A DNA stretch of 64,000 nt from Leptothoe sp034932105 (GTDB lineage Bacteria > Cyanobacteriota > Cyanobacteriia > Phormidesmidales > Phormidesmidaceae): NCBI RefSeq assembly GCF_034932105.1, contig NZ_JAYGIG010000115.1, forward strand, positions 62,001 to 126,000, read 5' to 3'. Of the stretch, positions 51,711 through 61,171 are shown in pieces. The notes beneath the pieces are model-generated. The model searched no databases. It saw only the letters and a program-made list of their open reading frames with translations, and was not told the origin of the DNA. The position numbers and the translations under genes were made by a program. How positions within the stretch are numbered: position 1 is the first letter of the stretch; every line of letters begins with the position of its first letter.

Positions 51711-54700
51711 ATGTCCTTGGTTAAATTTGCTGCCCTTGCCCTTGCTGCAGCTACAGTTTCTCAATTTTCTGGTGAGTCATTCTCTCGGCAAGCTGTTTTA
51801 GCCCAGTCGTTTGGGGAGGTTCCTGAAAGCTTTCCCATTCCCGGTTCATTGCCAGATGGCACCACCCTGAAGGTGGATGGTTCCACTAGCATGAGTTTCA
51901 CCAATGCAGAGCTGGAGAGTCGGTTTGAAGAACAGTATGCCAATGTCGACGTTGAGCTAAATGCCAGCCGCACCGATGAAGCCTTTAAGGCTCTAATTGA
52001 TGGTGAGATTGATTTGCTGGCGACGGGACGTCCTTTAACTGCCGATGAGAAAGCTCAAGGGGTGGTGGAAGTACCGCTGGAGCAACGGGAGAAACTGGCG
52101 ATTATTTTAGGGCCAGACAACGCCTTTAAAGGAGATCTAACCTTTGAGCAATTTGCTCGCATTTTTCGAGGTGAGATTACCAACTGGTCGGAACTGGGTG
52201 GTCCTGATTTAGCCATTCGTTTTGTGGATCGACCGGCCTATAGTGATACCCGACGGGCCTTGAGTACCTACGAGGTATTTAATGGTAAGCCCTTTGAAAC
52301 CGGCGCCACAGCCGATCCGATTGCCGATGATGAAACGGACACTGTGGTCAAAGCCCTTGGCAATGATGGGATTGGCTATTCGGTTGTTTCCCAAGTGATC
52401 GATCGCGATGATCTGCGCATCATCCCCATGCACCAAACCATGCCGGATGATCCCCGCTATCCCTACTCCCAATATCGCGCCTTTGTTTATAAAGAAGATG
52501 CCGGACCTGCTGCTCTGGCTTTTTTAGGTTTCGCTACGACTGAACCAGGTAAAGAAATTCTGGCCCCCGCTGCTGCTGCCCCAGTCGAAACACCGCCTGC
52601 CCCAGCCGAAACACCGCCCGCTTCTAGTCCAGAACCCGCCGCCGGAGCGGGTACTAGTGCCGCTGGCAAAGGTGGTTTCCCCCTATGGCTACTGCCCTTG
52701 CTAGCCATTCCCTTGCTAGGGGCTCTGTTGTGGTGGTTGCTCAAAAGGGGCGGTGCTGCAGCACCAGCGGCAGCGCCAGTAGCTGGTGCCGCCGCTGGTG
52801 CTGCAGCTGCCGCTGGTGCCGCCGCTGCTGGCGCCGCCGCAGTTACTAGGGTTCAACCCCGTTTGGTGCTTACCCCTCGCGATTGTCGTAATGCCTATGC
52901 CTACTGGGAAGTTCCCCAGGATCGTTTGACGGAGCTCAAGCGCCAGGGTGGGGAAAACATGATGGTGCGGCTTTATGATGTCACTGGCCGGGGCAAGGAC
53001 GCTCCCTTACCATCGCCTACTGCTCAGTTTCCCTGTATAGAGTCGAATCCTGATCTCCATTTACCCATTGCTGTGGATGATCGCAGCTACTGTGCAGAGG
53101 TGGGCTATGTAACCGCTGGCAATCAGTGGCTGCCTATTGCCAAATCTGATCCAGTGCGGGTGCCTGTATGTCCTAAGAGTGTGGCTACCCCTGCTGCAAA
53201 ACCAGCCGCATCTACCCCTGTCGCAAAGTCAGTTACCCCTGCCCCAGTCGTCACCCCAGCAGCCGTCGCTACTAATGCAAAAGAACCTGCTGCGGGTGTC
53301 CTGGGAGGAGTTGCCCTGGGGGGAGCCGCTTTGGTGGGAGCTGCAGCCGTCGGTGCAACGACGTTAGCTGGAGGTAAGGCCAAAGCCTCTGCAGAAGGTG
53401 CACGGATGGTGCTCACTCCCCTAAACTCCCAAGATGCCTATGCCTACTGGGAAATTCCCCAGGAGCAATTGACTGAGGTCAAACGTCAGGGTGGAAATAC
53501 CATGGTAGCCAAGCTCTACGATGTGACTGAGCGGACTACTGAGGCGTTACTACCTGACCCTGTGGCTCAGATTGAATGTACAGATTTCGATGTGGATACC
53601 CATTTCTCAGTGGAGCCAGAGCGAGACTATATTTCAGAAGTGGGTTTTCAAACCGCATCGGGTAACTGGTTACCTCTAGCCCAATCCAACTCAGTGCGTA
53701 TACCGGCTGCTGAGGAGGCTGCTATTGGCACTGGTAAATTTCCAGGTGCTGCTGTCCTGGGTGGTGCTGCTGCCATCGCCGCTGGTGCTGGCGCTGCTGC
53801 TATGGGGGCTGGTGTCAGCAATGTTGGCGATGTGAAGGCCGCCGTACTCGCCCAAAGTCGGGCTCAAAGTCAGATTACGTTAACCCCCCGGTCGGCTCAA
53901 AAAGCCCATGCTGCTTGGGATGTACCTGAAACGGCAAAATCAGCCATCAAAGCTGAAGGGGGCCAAGATTATCAGTTGCGGATCCATGATGTCACGGATG
54001 TCGATATTAATCAGCAGTCCCCCAACAGTACCCTGATCTACGATTTGTCAGAATCGGATTGCGATCGCACAGTCCCCTTACCCAATGGCCAAAGTGACTA
54101 CTTAGCAGAAGTTGGTTACCAAACAGACTCTGACGATTGGCTAATGCTGGCCCGGTCCACACCGGTTAAGCCCATCCCGTTGCCAGATGATGCCCCATCT
54201 AAGACCTCCACCCCCGTTCCTCCAGTCCCTGTTGATAGTGGCGCTCTGGCAGCGGGCACTGCCGCCATCGGCGGTGCAGCAGCTCTAGGCGCAGTTGCTC
54301 TAGGCGCAGTTGCCTCGCCAGAGCTTCCAACCGGCGATATTACCCCTGATACAACAGCTATAGAGCCTTCAAATCAAGGCTCTGTAAAAATTGTCAAAGT
54401 CCACAGCCGTAATAATGCTGTCATGTTCGATGAAGGACAACTGCACCATATTGAACATGACATCGCCAGCACCCATCAGCTAGTGCCCGCTGTATATACG
54501 TTGCGTCTGCGCGACGGGGTATTTAACTATGACGGTGACGATGCTCACCCCGGAGAACCCTTTGTGATCCTATGGATTCATGGAGGCACGGTAATCAACC
54601 AAAAGACTGGGGTTCCCGTCAGTTCCACCTGGACCACCCTAAATGGGTACGACGATACGCTAATACTCGATGTTAGGGAACCCGCAACACTCTGCGCCTT

Positions 54701-54764
54701 TTTTGTCGACACCTACCCAGACGACAACATTGGAGAAGTTACCCTTTCAGTTATTAAGCATTAG
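51711..54764 (+). CDS. Substrate-binding-like protein fused to three DUF4912 repeats and a novel C-terminal domain
   Basis: About 1017 residues. A signal sequence (SLVKFAALALAAATVSQFSG) is followed by a PstS-like solute-binding domain (LKVDGSTSMSFTNAELESRF, IDLLATGRPLTADEKAQGVV) to ~280. A Pro/Ala-rich linker, a TM (FPLWLLPLLAIPLLGALLWW) and an Ala-rich stretch come next. Three DUF4912-like repeats follow (LVLTPRDCRNAYAYWEVPQD; MVLTPLNSQDAYAYWEIPQE; ITLTPRSAQKAHAAWDVPET), separated by low-complexity Gly/Ala linkers. The C-terminal ~125 residues are the same domain as the upstream gene. DUF4912 is also found with cyanobacterial membrane and phosphate-type proteins. Role unknown. Start ATG 51711 or GTG 51699. 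Confidence 0.75.
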   Translation: MSLVKFAALALAAATVSQFSGESFSRQAVLAQSFGEVPESFPIPGSLPDGTTLKVDGSTSMSFTNAELESRFEEQYANVDVELNASRTDEAFKALIDGEIDLLATGRPLTADEKAQGVVEVPLEQREKLAIILGPDNAFKGDLTFEQFARIFRGEITNWSELGGPDLAIRFVDRPAYSDTRRALSTYEVFNGKPFETGATADPIADDETDTVVKALGNDGIGYSVVSQVIDRDDLRIIPMHQTMPDDPRYPYSQYRAFVYKEDAGPAALAFLGFATTEPGKEILAPAAAAPVETPPAPAETPPASSPEPAAGAGTSAAGKGGFPLWLLPLLAIPLLGALLWWLLKRGGAAAPAAAPVAGAAAGAAAAAGAAAAGAAAVTRVQPRLVLTPRDCRNAYAYWEVPQDRLTELKRQGGENMMVRLYDVTGRGKDAPLPSPTAQFPCIESNPDLHLPIAVDDRSYCAEVGYVTAGNQWLPIAKSDPVRVPVCPKSVATPAAKPAASTPVAKSVTPAPVVTPAAVATNAKEPAAGVLGGVALGGAALVGAAAVGATTLAGGKAKASAEGARMVLTPLNSQDAYAYWEIPQEQLTEVKRQGGNTMVAKLYDVTERTTEALLPDPVAQIECTDFDVDTHFSVEPERDYISEVGFQTASGNWLPLAQSNSVRIPAAEEAAIGTGKFPGAAVLGGAAAIAAGAGAAAMGAGVSNVGDVKAAVLAQSRAQSQITLTPRSAQKAHAAWDVPETAKSAIKAEGGQDYQLRIHDVTDVDINQQSPNSTLIYDLSESDCDRTVPLPNGQSDYLAEVGYQTDSDDWLMLARSTPVKPIPLPDDAPSKTSTPVPPVPVDSGALAAGTAAIGGAAALGAVALGAVASPELPTGDITPDTTAIEPSNQGSVKIVKVHSRNNAVMFDEGQLHHIEHDIASTHQLVPAVYTLRLRDGVFNYDGDDAHPGEPFVILWIHGGTVINQKTGVPVSSTWTTLNGYDDTLILDVREPATLCAFFVDTYPDDNIGEVTLSVIKH

Positions 54765-54833
54765 GCTAACCACCAGCCGATCACTAATTGGCCATTTTGC
54801 AAAACAATTCACCCTTTTTTGGAGGATTAAACC

Positions 54834-55346
54834 ATGTTTTTTGAAGTGTTGAGCGCCATCAATGACCCCAACCAACAAGCCAGTATTGGTCAGTTAGAGC
54901 AAGTTACCAAATCAGTTCAACAATTGGCAGGCAGTAAGGGGGTAAACCCTAGTCAAATGCAGTCCATGATGACTATTCTGGGTGGTGCCCTTCAACCCAT
55001 TTTAAAACAAAAACAATCTCAACTGGGAGCCGGACAGCTTGCGTCTATGTTAGGCGGTACTAGCGATTCATCTGCATTGACGTCGATTCTTTCTCCACAG
55101 ATACAGCAACAACTTATTCAGGCAGTCGTGCAAAAGACTGGTATGCAAGCATCCATAGCCCAGGCAATTTTGCCCCAGATTTTGCCATTGGTGATGAAGT
55201 TGTTCAACATGGGGGCACCCACACCCGAAAGTGTTGGTGGAACAAATTCTCTCCTAACGACTTTCCTCGCAGAAAATAGATCTGGCAATACTGATTTGGG
55301 GAATGTAATGAAATTTGCCGGTCGATTTTTGAATCTCCCCAATTAG
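54834..55346 (+). CDS. DUF937-like helical protein
   Basis: This 170-residue protein is made of helices rich in Q, L and S (MMTILGGALQPILKQKQSQL, SILSPQIQQQLIQAVVQKTG, ILPQILPLVMKLFNM). The layout resembles the DUF937 family of bacterial proteins. TTTGGAGG lies nine bp before the ATG. It follows the 1017-residue protein by 69 bp and may belong to the same operon. Function unknown. Confidence 0.65.
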   Translation: MFFEVLSAINDPNQQASIGQLEQVTKSVQQLAGSKGVNPSQMQSMMTILGGALQPILKQKQSQLGAGQLASMLGGTSDSSALTSILSPQIQQQLIQAVVQKTGMQASIAQAILPQILPLVMKLFNMGAPTPESVGGTNSLLTTFLAENRSGNTDLGNVMKFAGRFLNLPN

Positions 55347-56117
55347 CATGGCTACTCATCTCAAAATAGCGACTTTTCCAAGCCCTTGAATGATGAATCT
55401 AAAGTAAATCGATTGTTAAATTACTGTTCACTGCCTCAATTATTGGATAAAAGCCTCGGCATTAGAGCGTAATTTTTTTCATTCAAGGTTTAGAGCCATC
55501 GCCGGATACATCCGGCGATGGCTTTCATATAAAGGATTGCAGTAGATTACATCACCCCACAGCTTTTCCTGATTTTTACCAGAAACATAAGGTTATTGAT
55601 CACGTCTAACACCCAAGATGGCTCTGATTAAGGATATGGGTAATCCATAACGTATTAGGGCATATTTATTAGGGCACGTTTAACTTAAGTACTGATGATT
55701 TCTATCAATGTTGATGGCGGCGCTGCTGTTTTACAGGCCTAAATTTGGACTGAGCCAATTTAGCGCAGGCTTTTGCGCTTTTCTATTTGGCTATAGCTTC
55801 GATTCAGACATAGATTCTGAATGTTCCTGGTTCTGGGCTGTTTAGTCTAAAAGACACTGAATCCCGATCTTTGGGGGCAGTGAAGACTGCTGGAGCCAAT
55901 CATTTATGAAAATATCAACAAATATTGGTTATTTGGCCAAGGTTTCGCCGATTTCATCCTGCTGTTTTATTAATTAGATGGTAAAAGTTATTTATTAACT
56001 ATATAGTTCACGGGTTTTTCCCATATTTAAACTTACGCTGTCTTTCATTTCTGAACTATTGCATCTGATCCTCAGGAGCTTTTTGGTCTGCCCCCGGGGC
56101 ACATACACCGTGATCCT
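55347..56117. other. Intergenic region before the C39 exporter operon
   Basis: This 771-bp AT-rich region holds the terminator at 55494. A second hairpin GCGCA-ggctt-TTGCGC with a following TTTTCT lies near 55762-55785. I looked for a small peptide gene with a double-glycine leader and found none convincing. The promoter of the exporter operon should lie near 56000-56100. Confidence 0.4.
55494..55530 (+). terminator. Intrinsic terminator
   Basis: AGCCATCGCCGGAT (55494-55507) pairs perfectly with ATCCGGCGATGGCT (55510-55523) around a very short loop and is followed by TTCATAT. It lies 150 bp after the DUF937-like gene on the plus strand. Confidence 0.7.
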
Positions 56118-58358
56118 ATGAAGTATTCATTTATCAGCCAGTCCAGAGAAGATGATTGCGGAATTACCTGTCTCGCAATGATTGCTAAGCACTATGGCCA
56201 GGAACTTCCCCTCTCTCAGGTGCGTGAAACGATCGGGACAGGTGAGTTGGGGGTATCGCTCTTGGGCCTGCAACAGGGTGCTGTCGCTTTGGGGTTTCAA
56301 GCACGTTCTGGCCAAGCAACTGACGATATCTTTGCGCGCATACACCGTCTACCATTGCCCGCTATTATGCATTGGGGTCGGGAGCACTGGGTTGTTTTCT
56401 ATGGAAAACAGCGGGATAAGTATGTGATTGCAGACCCCAGTGTCGGCATTCGTTACCTCAGTGCGGAGGAAATTAAGCGCAGCTGGGGCGATGGAGCCAT
56501 GTTGCTGCTGGTGCCAGACGAAGCGTTTTATCGCTTGTCGACGAATAGACCCAGCAGAATTACCGGTGTAATACAACAGGCTTGGCCCTATCGTATTTCT
56601 TTGCTGCAGGTCTTGATATATAGCCTGTTTATTGGATTTTTATCCCTAACAATTCCATTTTTTATTCAATATATTACCGATGATGTCCTAGGTGGGGATG
56701 ATATCCAGATGCTACCGAAGGTGGCGGTGGCGACTATGGGCTTTTTTGTGATCAAAAGCCTATTAAATCTAGTGCAGATAACCTTGGTTGCCAACATCTT
56801 TCAACGGTTAGAACTAGGGCTTACCCTGGAGTTTGGTCGGAAGATGTTAAAACTGCCCCTTAACTATTATGAGACAAGGCGTAGTGGTGAGTTTGCCAGT
56901 AGTCTCAAAGATATATCCCGTATCAATGAACTTATAGTTGATGGCGCGGTCCAACTCCCGTCACTCTTTTTTACTGCCGCAGTTTCCCTGGGCTGCATGC
57001 TGTTTTTTTACAGCTATCGCCTCACGCTTTTTTCCCTGTTAACAGCGGTGGTAATGCTGTTGGCAACGGTGACATTGCTACCCGTATTTCAACTTCGTAT
57101 TCGACGTTTGCTATCCCTTAAGGCCAAAAATCAGGCTCTACTGGTGGAAATTTTTAGGGGAGCCATGACGTTTAAAACAACAACGGCTCAGCCTCAGCTT
57201 TGGAAAGAGATGCAGGGGCGTTTTGGCAACTTGGCCAGTAAAAAGGCAGATGCTGTACAACTAATCTTTGTAACCAGCCAGCTCGCCTCTATGGTTTTAG
57301 GGGTGGGTAGCATCGGTATCTTATGGTCGGGTAGTGCCATGGTGATCAACCAGGAGTTAAGCCTCGGCCAGCTTTTAGCCTTTAGCGCTCTGAACTACAG
57401 CTTTTTAGGGTTTATTTACTTCATCGTTGAATTTTCAGATAAATTCATGGAGATCAAAACATCGGTACAGCAATTTGATGATGTGATTGATATCCAAGAT
57501 GAGAGCCCCGATGACTGGCTGAAACCCTTAGCTGACATTCCTTCCAAAGGTGATATCACCTTTAATCAGGTCAACTTTCACTACCCAGGTCGATTTAATT
57601 TACTAGAAACATTTTCACTCACTATTCCCGGTGGTAAATCCTCCGCCATAGTGGGGGCATCTGGTTCTGGAAAAAGTACAATCGCTAAGATTTTAGCTGG
57701 GTTACATCCTTACCAGTCAGGAGAGGTGCTGGTGGGTCCCTACAATTTACGCGACTTATCCACTGAATGTGTCCGTCAACAAATTGTTTTAGTCTCCCAA
57801 ACAACCCACTTTTGGAGCCGATCGATTCTAGAGAATTTTCAATTATGTGCGCCTAAATCTACTTACAAGGAAATTGTAGAAGCCTGTCGCATTACGGGGG
57901 CAGATGCCTTTATTAAGGATTTACCAGACGGATATTTAACGATCTTAGGTGAATTTGGCTCTAATCTCTCCGGTGGGCAACTACAGCGATTGGCAATTGC
58001 CCGAGCCTTGATACTTAAGCCAACTATCTTAATTTTAGACGAGTCAACCTCTGCTCTGGATCCCTTAAGTGAGGCTGAATTACTGCACAGACTACTCATT
58101 CATCGTAAAGGGCATACCACGGTTCTGATCAGCCATCGTTCCAGTGTGAACCGAGTTGTTGACTGGGTAACCGTGATCAATAACGGGAAGGCGGATATTG
58201 CTGGTTCTCCTGAATTTTTACTGGCTCAGGAAGGTGGCCATTTGCAATTTCTAGGCGGGGGATTGCCTAACCTTTTAGATGACTCCAAGCGTCTAGTCAG
58301 CAGCAGTGGCAAAAATAAGTCTGATATCTCGGCACTACCAGGACATATCGATCACTAA
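56118..58358 (+). CDS. Peptidase-containing ABC exporter (C39/PCAT type)
   Basis: This 746-residue protein has an N-terminal C39 peptidase domain: SQSREDDCGITCLAMIAKHY (catalytic Cys ~14), HWGREHWVVFYGKQ (His ~90) and VIADPSVGIRYL (Asp ~106). A six-TM domain (residues ~150-450) and an ATPase domain follow, with Walker A VGASGSGKST (~512), signature LSGGQLQRLAIARAL and Walker B ILILDEST. Such proteins cut double-glycine leaders from peptides and export them. The catalytic set is complete. The membrane-fusion protein follows 51 bp downstream. No substrate peptide is visible nearby. Confidence 0.93.
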   Translation: MKYSFISQSREDDCGITCLAMIAKHYGQELPLSQVRETIGTGELGVSLLGLQQGAVALGFQARSGQATDDIFARIHRLPLPAIMHWGREHWVVFYGKQRDKYVIADPSVGIRYLSAEEIKRSWGDGAMLLLVPDEAFYRLSTNRPSRITGVIQQAWPYRISLLQVLIYSLFIGFLSLTIPFFIQYITDDVLGGDDIQMLPKVAVATMGFFVIKSLLNLVQITLVANIFQRLELGLTLEFGRKMLKLPLNYYETRRSGEFASSLKDISRINELIVDGAVQLPSLFFTAAVSLGCMLFFYSYRLTLFSLLTAVVMLLATVTLLPVFQLRIRRLLSLKAKNQALLVEIFRGAMTFKTTTAQPQLWKEMQGRFGNLASKKADAVQLIFVTSQLASMVLGVGSIGILWSGSAMVINQELSLGQLLAFSALNYSFLGFIYFIVEFSDKFMEIKTSVQQFDDVIDIQDESPDDWLKPLADIPSKGDITFNQVNFHYPGRFNLLETFSLTIPGGKSSAIVGASGSGKSTIAKILAGLHPYQSGEVLVGPYNLRDLSTECVRQQIVLVSQTTHFWSRSILENFQLCAPKSTYKEIVEACRITGADAFIKDLPDGYLTILGEFGSNLSGGQLQRLAIARALILKPTILILDESTSALDPLSEAELLHRLLIHRKGHTTVLISHRSSVNRVVDWVTVINNGKADIAGSPEFLLAQEGGHLQFLGGGLPNLLDDSKRLVSSSGKNKSDISALPGHIDH

Positions 58359-58409
58359 TTAATGTACGCAAGTATTCTTTTATATTTAATTATCCAGTAA
58401 GTGGGACCC

Positions 58410-59690
58410 ATGAAACACGATGATGCTGCTTCAAATCCAATGTTTGACTTGCCCAGTGAGGTGACTAAGTCCGCAGCGATTGAGCCAGCTAGGGATATGG
58501 ACATTGACATGAGGCGATCGACGAGGGCTACTGATGTTAGTGGCCTTGGTATTAAGCGCTTGGACGGGGCCGCCGATGTCACTGACCTGACGATTGTTCA
58601 TTCAGAATCATTTGCCGGAACCCTAGCGCCAACACAAGATTATCAACCTAGGCAAGAAATGTCCTCAGATGACTATCAGTTATGGACATTACCGGTGGTC
58701 AACCATTTTCTGCCGTCCCCAAATCGTTTGCTGATCTTTGGCAGTTTAGGCTTGGTCAGTGCCTTGGGACTAGGGGCCGTAGCCTCCACCTTTCTTACCT
58801 ATCGCACGACAGTTGGTGCCCGAGCTACGGTAGAACCAACTGGAGAGATTCAGACTGTCCAGACGAATGCTAGCGGTACTGTCGAGACGATACTGGTGAA
58901 AAATTATGAGATTTTAGAGTCCAACCAGATCATAGCTTCTCTGGATAAATCATCACTCCTGACAGAGATTTCTAATATCAAAGCAAGAATTGACCAAACC
59001 GAAGAGCAAATTGTTCTAGTGAGTAACGAGATTGCGTCACTAGAACAAGGACGCTTACTCGACAACTCCCGTAAGTCAGCCTTGGGGGCTAGCTCAGCAA
59101 AAATATTTAACTATTCAAAGGGATTATTACAAGATCATCGGAGTTCACTGGCAGCCCAGCTTAGTCGACAGCGCGCTCAGCTGGCGGAGATCGAAAAGAA
59201 AATTGACCAGCTATCGGTGCTTACACCAACCGAAGGTACCCTCTATGACCTCGCCTTAGCCTATTCAGGCCAAACCGTGAGCACGAATGAGACGATTGCT
59301 AAGATTATCCCTGAGGGTACGACCTTGGAAATCAAAGCAGTGGTTCCTGAGAACCAAATTAAACATGTGGAGGTCGGCTATTCCACCCGCATCACATTAT
59401 CGACCTGTAGAGGACTCGGGGCAAAACCTATAGAGGGAGAGGTGAGCGCAATTGCGCCTATTGACCAGACGCTAAGTTCTAGTTTTATTGACACAGATGC
59501 GATCGCACAAAGCAGTGGTGGTTATCTGGTGACGGTAGAGGCTAAATCCCCAGATATACAGGCTGGCTCAGCTGGTTCGAGTGGGTGCAAGCTGCTGCCG
59601 GGGGCGACAGGGGAGGTAACCATCATGGCTAAACAAGAAAAGCTCTTGGACCTCTTTTTGAGAAAGCTTCGTCTCAAGATAAATGCATGA
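58410..59690 (+). CDS. HlyD-like membrane-fusion protein
   Basis: About 426 residues from ATG 58410 (or GTG 58401). It has an unusually long cytoplasmic N-terminus (~100 residues), then a TM (LLIFGSLGLVSALGLGAVAS). A lipoyl/hybrid domain follows (TVGARATVEPTGEIQTVQTN, ASGTVETILVKNYEILESNQ), then a coiled coil (IKARIDQTEEQIVLVSNEIA) and a C-terminal barrel (LTPTEGTLYDLALAYSGQTV, AVVPENQIKHVEVGYSTRIT). It would bridge the inner-membrane ABC exporter to an outer-membrane channel. The long cytoplasmic tail is a feature of the PCAT-linked group. No TolC gene is adjacent. Confidence 0.88.
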   Translation: MKHDDAASNPMFDLPSEVTKSAAIEPARDMDIDMRRSTRATDVSGLGIKRLDGAADVTDLTIVHSESFAGTLAPTQDYQPRQEMSSDDYQLWTLPVVNHFLPSPNRLLIFGSLGLVSALGLGAVASTFLTYRTTVGARATVEPTGEIQTVQTNASGTVETILVKNYEILESNQIIASLDKSSLLTEISNIKARIDQTEEQIVLVSNEIASLEQGRLLDNSRKSALGASSAKIFNYSKGLLQDHRSSLAAQLSRQRAQLAEIEKKIDQLSVLTPTEGTLYDLALAYSGQTVSTNETIAKIIPEGTTLEIKAVVPENQIKHVEVGYSTRITLSTCRGLGAKPIEGEVSAIAPIDQTLSSSFIDTDAIAQSSGGYLVTVEAKSPDIQAGSAGSSGCKLLPGATGEVTIMAKQEKLLDLFLRKLRLKINA

Positions 59691-59699
59691 GTAGAGTAG

Positions 59700-60326
59700 A
59701 TGGGACAGTTTAACGACCAAGAACAGGATGAGTTAAGCCTATTAGGCGGCAATCTAGTCCTGACGGATGTATCTCTAATCGCGAATGATTTAGTATTAGA
59801 TGGTGCCCTCCGGAAACCTCTGCACTATTCTGAGGCTAAACCACATTCCTATACAGTAGAGCTTTTTTGGGATGAAGCTCGGGTAACAGCAACCGAGCTT
59901 CTGTATGGTGAAACTGTATACCCCCTCGAAAATATTGACTCCCTACAAATTCAAAAATTGCATCGCAGACGATCGGTGATCAAAAAGAAACTGAGCAATT
60001 TTTTGGTCGGCGTGATCATGTCCATCGGTTTAGGGTTTCTATTCAGTCCCTTGCCGTGGCCATTTCGACTGTTAGATCTAATCTTGATCATGGTTAGTAT
60101 CAGCTATGCCGTTTACTTTAACTGGTGGATTGAACAGCGTAGACGAGGAGAATTTGGTCTGGTTATGACGATGAAGGTCGATTCGCAAGTGGTGATCACC
60201 AGCCATAGTTTGAAAGCGATTCAGGCCCTTTACCAAATTATGTTCCGCCGTTTAGATCTGGCGAATCCCGCCGATGAATCCTTGATGGTCAATATGTACA
60301 CAGGTGAAACAGTAATTGCTGAATAG
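59700..60326 (+). CDS. Small two-TM membrane protein of the exporter operon
   Basis: This 208-residue protein begins nine bases after the fusion-protein stop. An N-terminal ~95-residue beta-rich part (QDELSLLGGNLVLTDVSLI, VELFWDEARVTATELLYGET) precedes two TM segments (FLVGVIMSIGLGFLFSPLPW, LLDLILIMVSISYAVYFNWW). A C-terminal cytoplasmic tail ends FRRLDLANPADES. The pattern suggests a PH-like domain with membrane helices, similar to DUF6232-type proteins, but this is uncertain. Its place in the operon suggests a helper role in peptide export. Confidence 0.55.
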   Translation: MGQFNDQEQDELSLLGGNLVLTDVSLIANDLVLDGALRKPLHYSEAKPHSYTVELFWDEARVTATELLYGETVYPLENIDSLQIQKLHRRRSVIKKKLSNFLVGVIMSIGLGFLFSPLPWPFRLLDLILIMVSISYAVYFNWWIEQRRRGEFGLVMTMKVDSQVVITSHSLKAIQALYQIMFRRLDLANPADESLMVNMYTGETVIAE

Positions 60327-60357
60327 TCTTGGCCATGAGTGATAGATCATGACATGA

Positions 60358-61119
60358 TCAAATAATGGTTTTGCCACCATCGGCAACAATGGCAGCCCCG
60401 TGAATGAACTCAGCGTCGCTGGTGGCTAAAAACAAAGCCACACGGGCAATGTCCTCTGGTTTACCCAATCGCCCTACGGGAATTGTTGCTACCACCGCTT
60501 TCTCTTCTGCAACTGAATCTGGGCCCACATTAAACTCCGCATGGATCATCGGAGTGTCAATGGGGCCGGGACAAATGGCGTTGACCCGAATATTCTGAGC
60601 AGACCATTCTGTTGCCAGGGCGCGAGTCAGCGCCAACACCCCACCTTTTGTTGCACAGTAAGCACTATAGAGTGGCTGACCGACGATGCCGAGTTCCGAT
60701 GCGGTGTTGATGATGATGCCGCCGCCTTGGGTGAGCATTTGAACAATGCCATGTTTACAACCAAAAAAGACTCCCTTGAAATTCACACCCAAGAGTTTGT
60801 CGAGATCCGCTTCAGTGGTTTCTATAATGGGCTTGAGCACAGAGATACCGGCATTGTTGTGGAGAATATCCAAACGGCCAAATCTCTCCACAGTGGTGGC
60901 AATAGCCCTCTTCACCTGCTCCTCCACACTCACATCCACCACCAACCCTAAGCAGTTGCCACCGGTTGTCGTAATGGCCGTCTGAGTGGCCTGTACCGCA
61001 TCCCCATTTACATCCACCGCCACTACGGTAGCCCCCTCGCGGGCAAAACACTCAGCGGTAGCCCGACCAATGCCAGATCCTGCACCAGTAATTAAACTGA
61101 TCTTGCCATTTAGTCGCAT
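60358..61119 (-). CDS. Short-chain dehydrogenase/reductase (SDR)
   Basis: About 253 residues. The Rossmann motif is SLITGAGSGIGRATAECFAR, NNAGIS is present, the catalytic Ser is in INTASELGIVGQPLYSAYCA, and YCATKGG carries YxxxK. It ends IHGAAIVADGGKTII. This is a classical NAD(P)-dependent SDR of the FabG-like size; the substrate is unknown. ATG 61119 (MRLNGKISLI) is preferred to GTG 61128. It is followed by an alpha/beta hydrolase on the same strand with a 44-bp gap. Confidence 0.88.
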   Translation of the reverse strand: MRLNGKISLITGAGSGIGRATAECFAREGATVVAVDVNGDAVQATQTAITTTGGNCLGLVVDVSVEEQVKRAIATTVERFGRLDILHNNAGISVLKPIIETTEADLDKLLGVNFKGVFFGCKHGIVQMLTQGGGIIINTASELGIVGQPLYSAYCATKGGVLALTRALATEWSAQNIRVNAICPGPIDTPMIHAEFNVGPDSVAEEKAVVATIPVGRLGKPEDIARVALFLATSDAEFIHGAAIVADGGKTII

Positions 61120-61171
61120 CTGATTCACACCCTATTTTTCCAACCCCACTACATCATTCAGCATACCGCTG

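Noticed and set aside
54834..55346. DUF937-like protein as substrate of the C39 exporter
   Set aside because: It contains GG pairs but at positions and lengths unlike a double-glycine leader, and a strong terminator separates it from the exporter operon.
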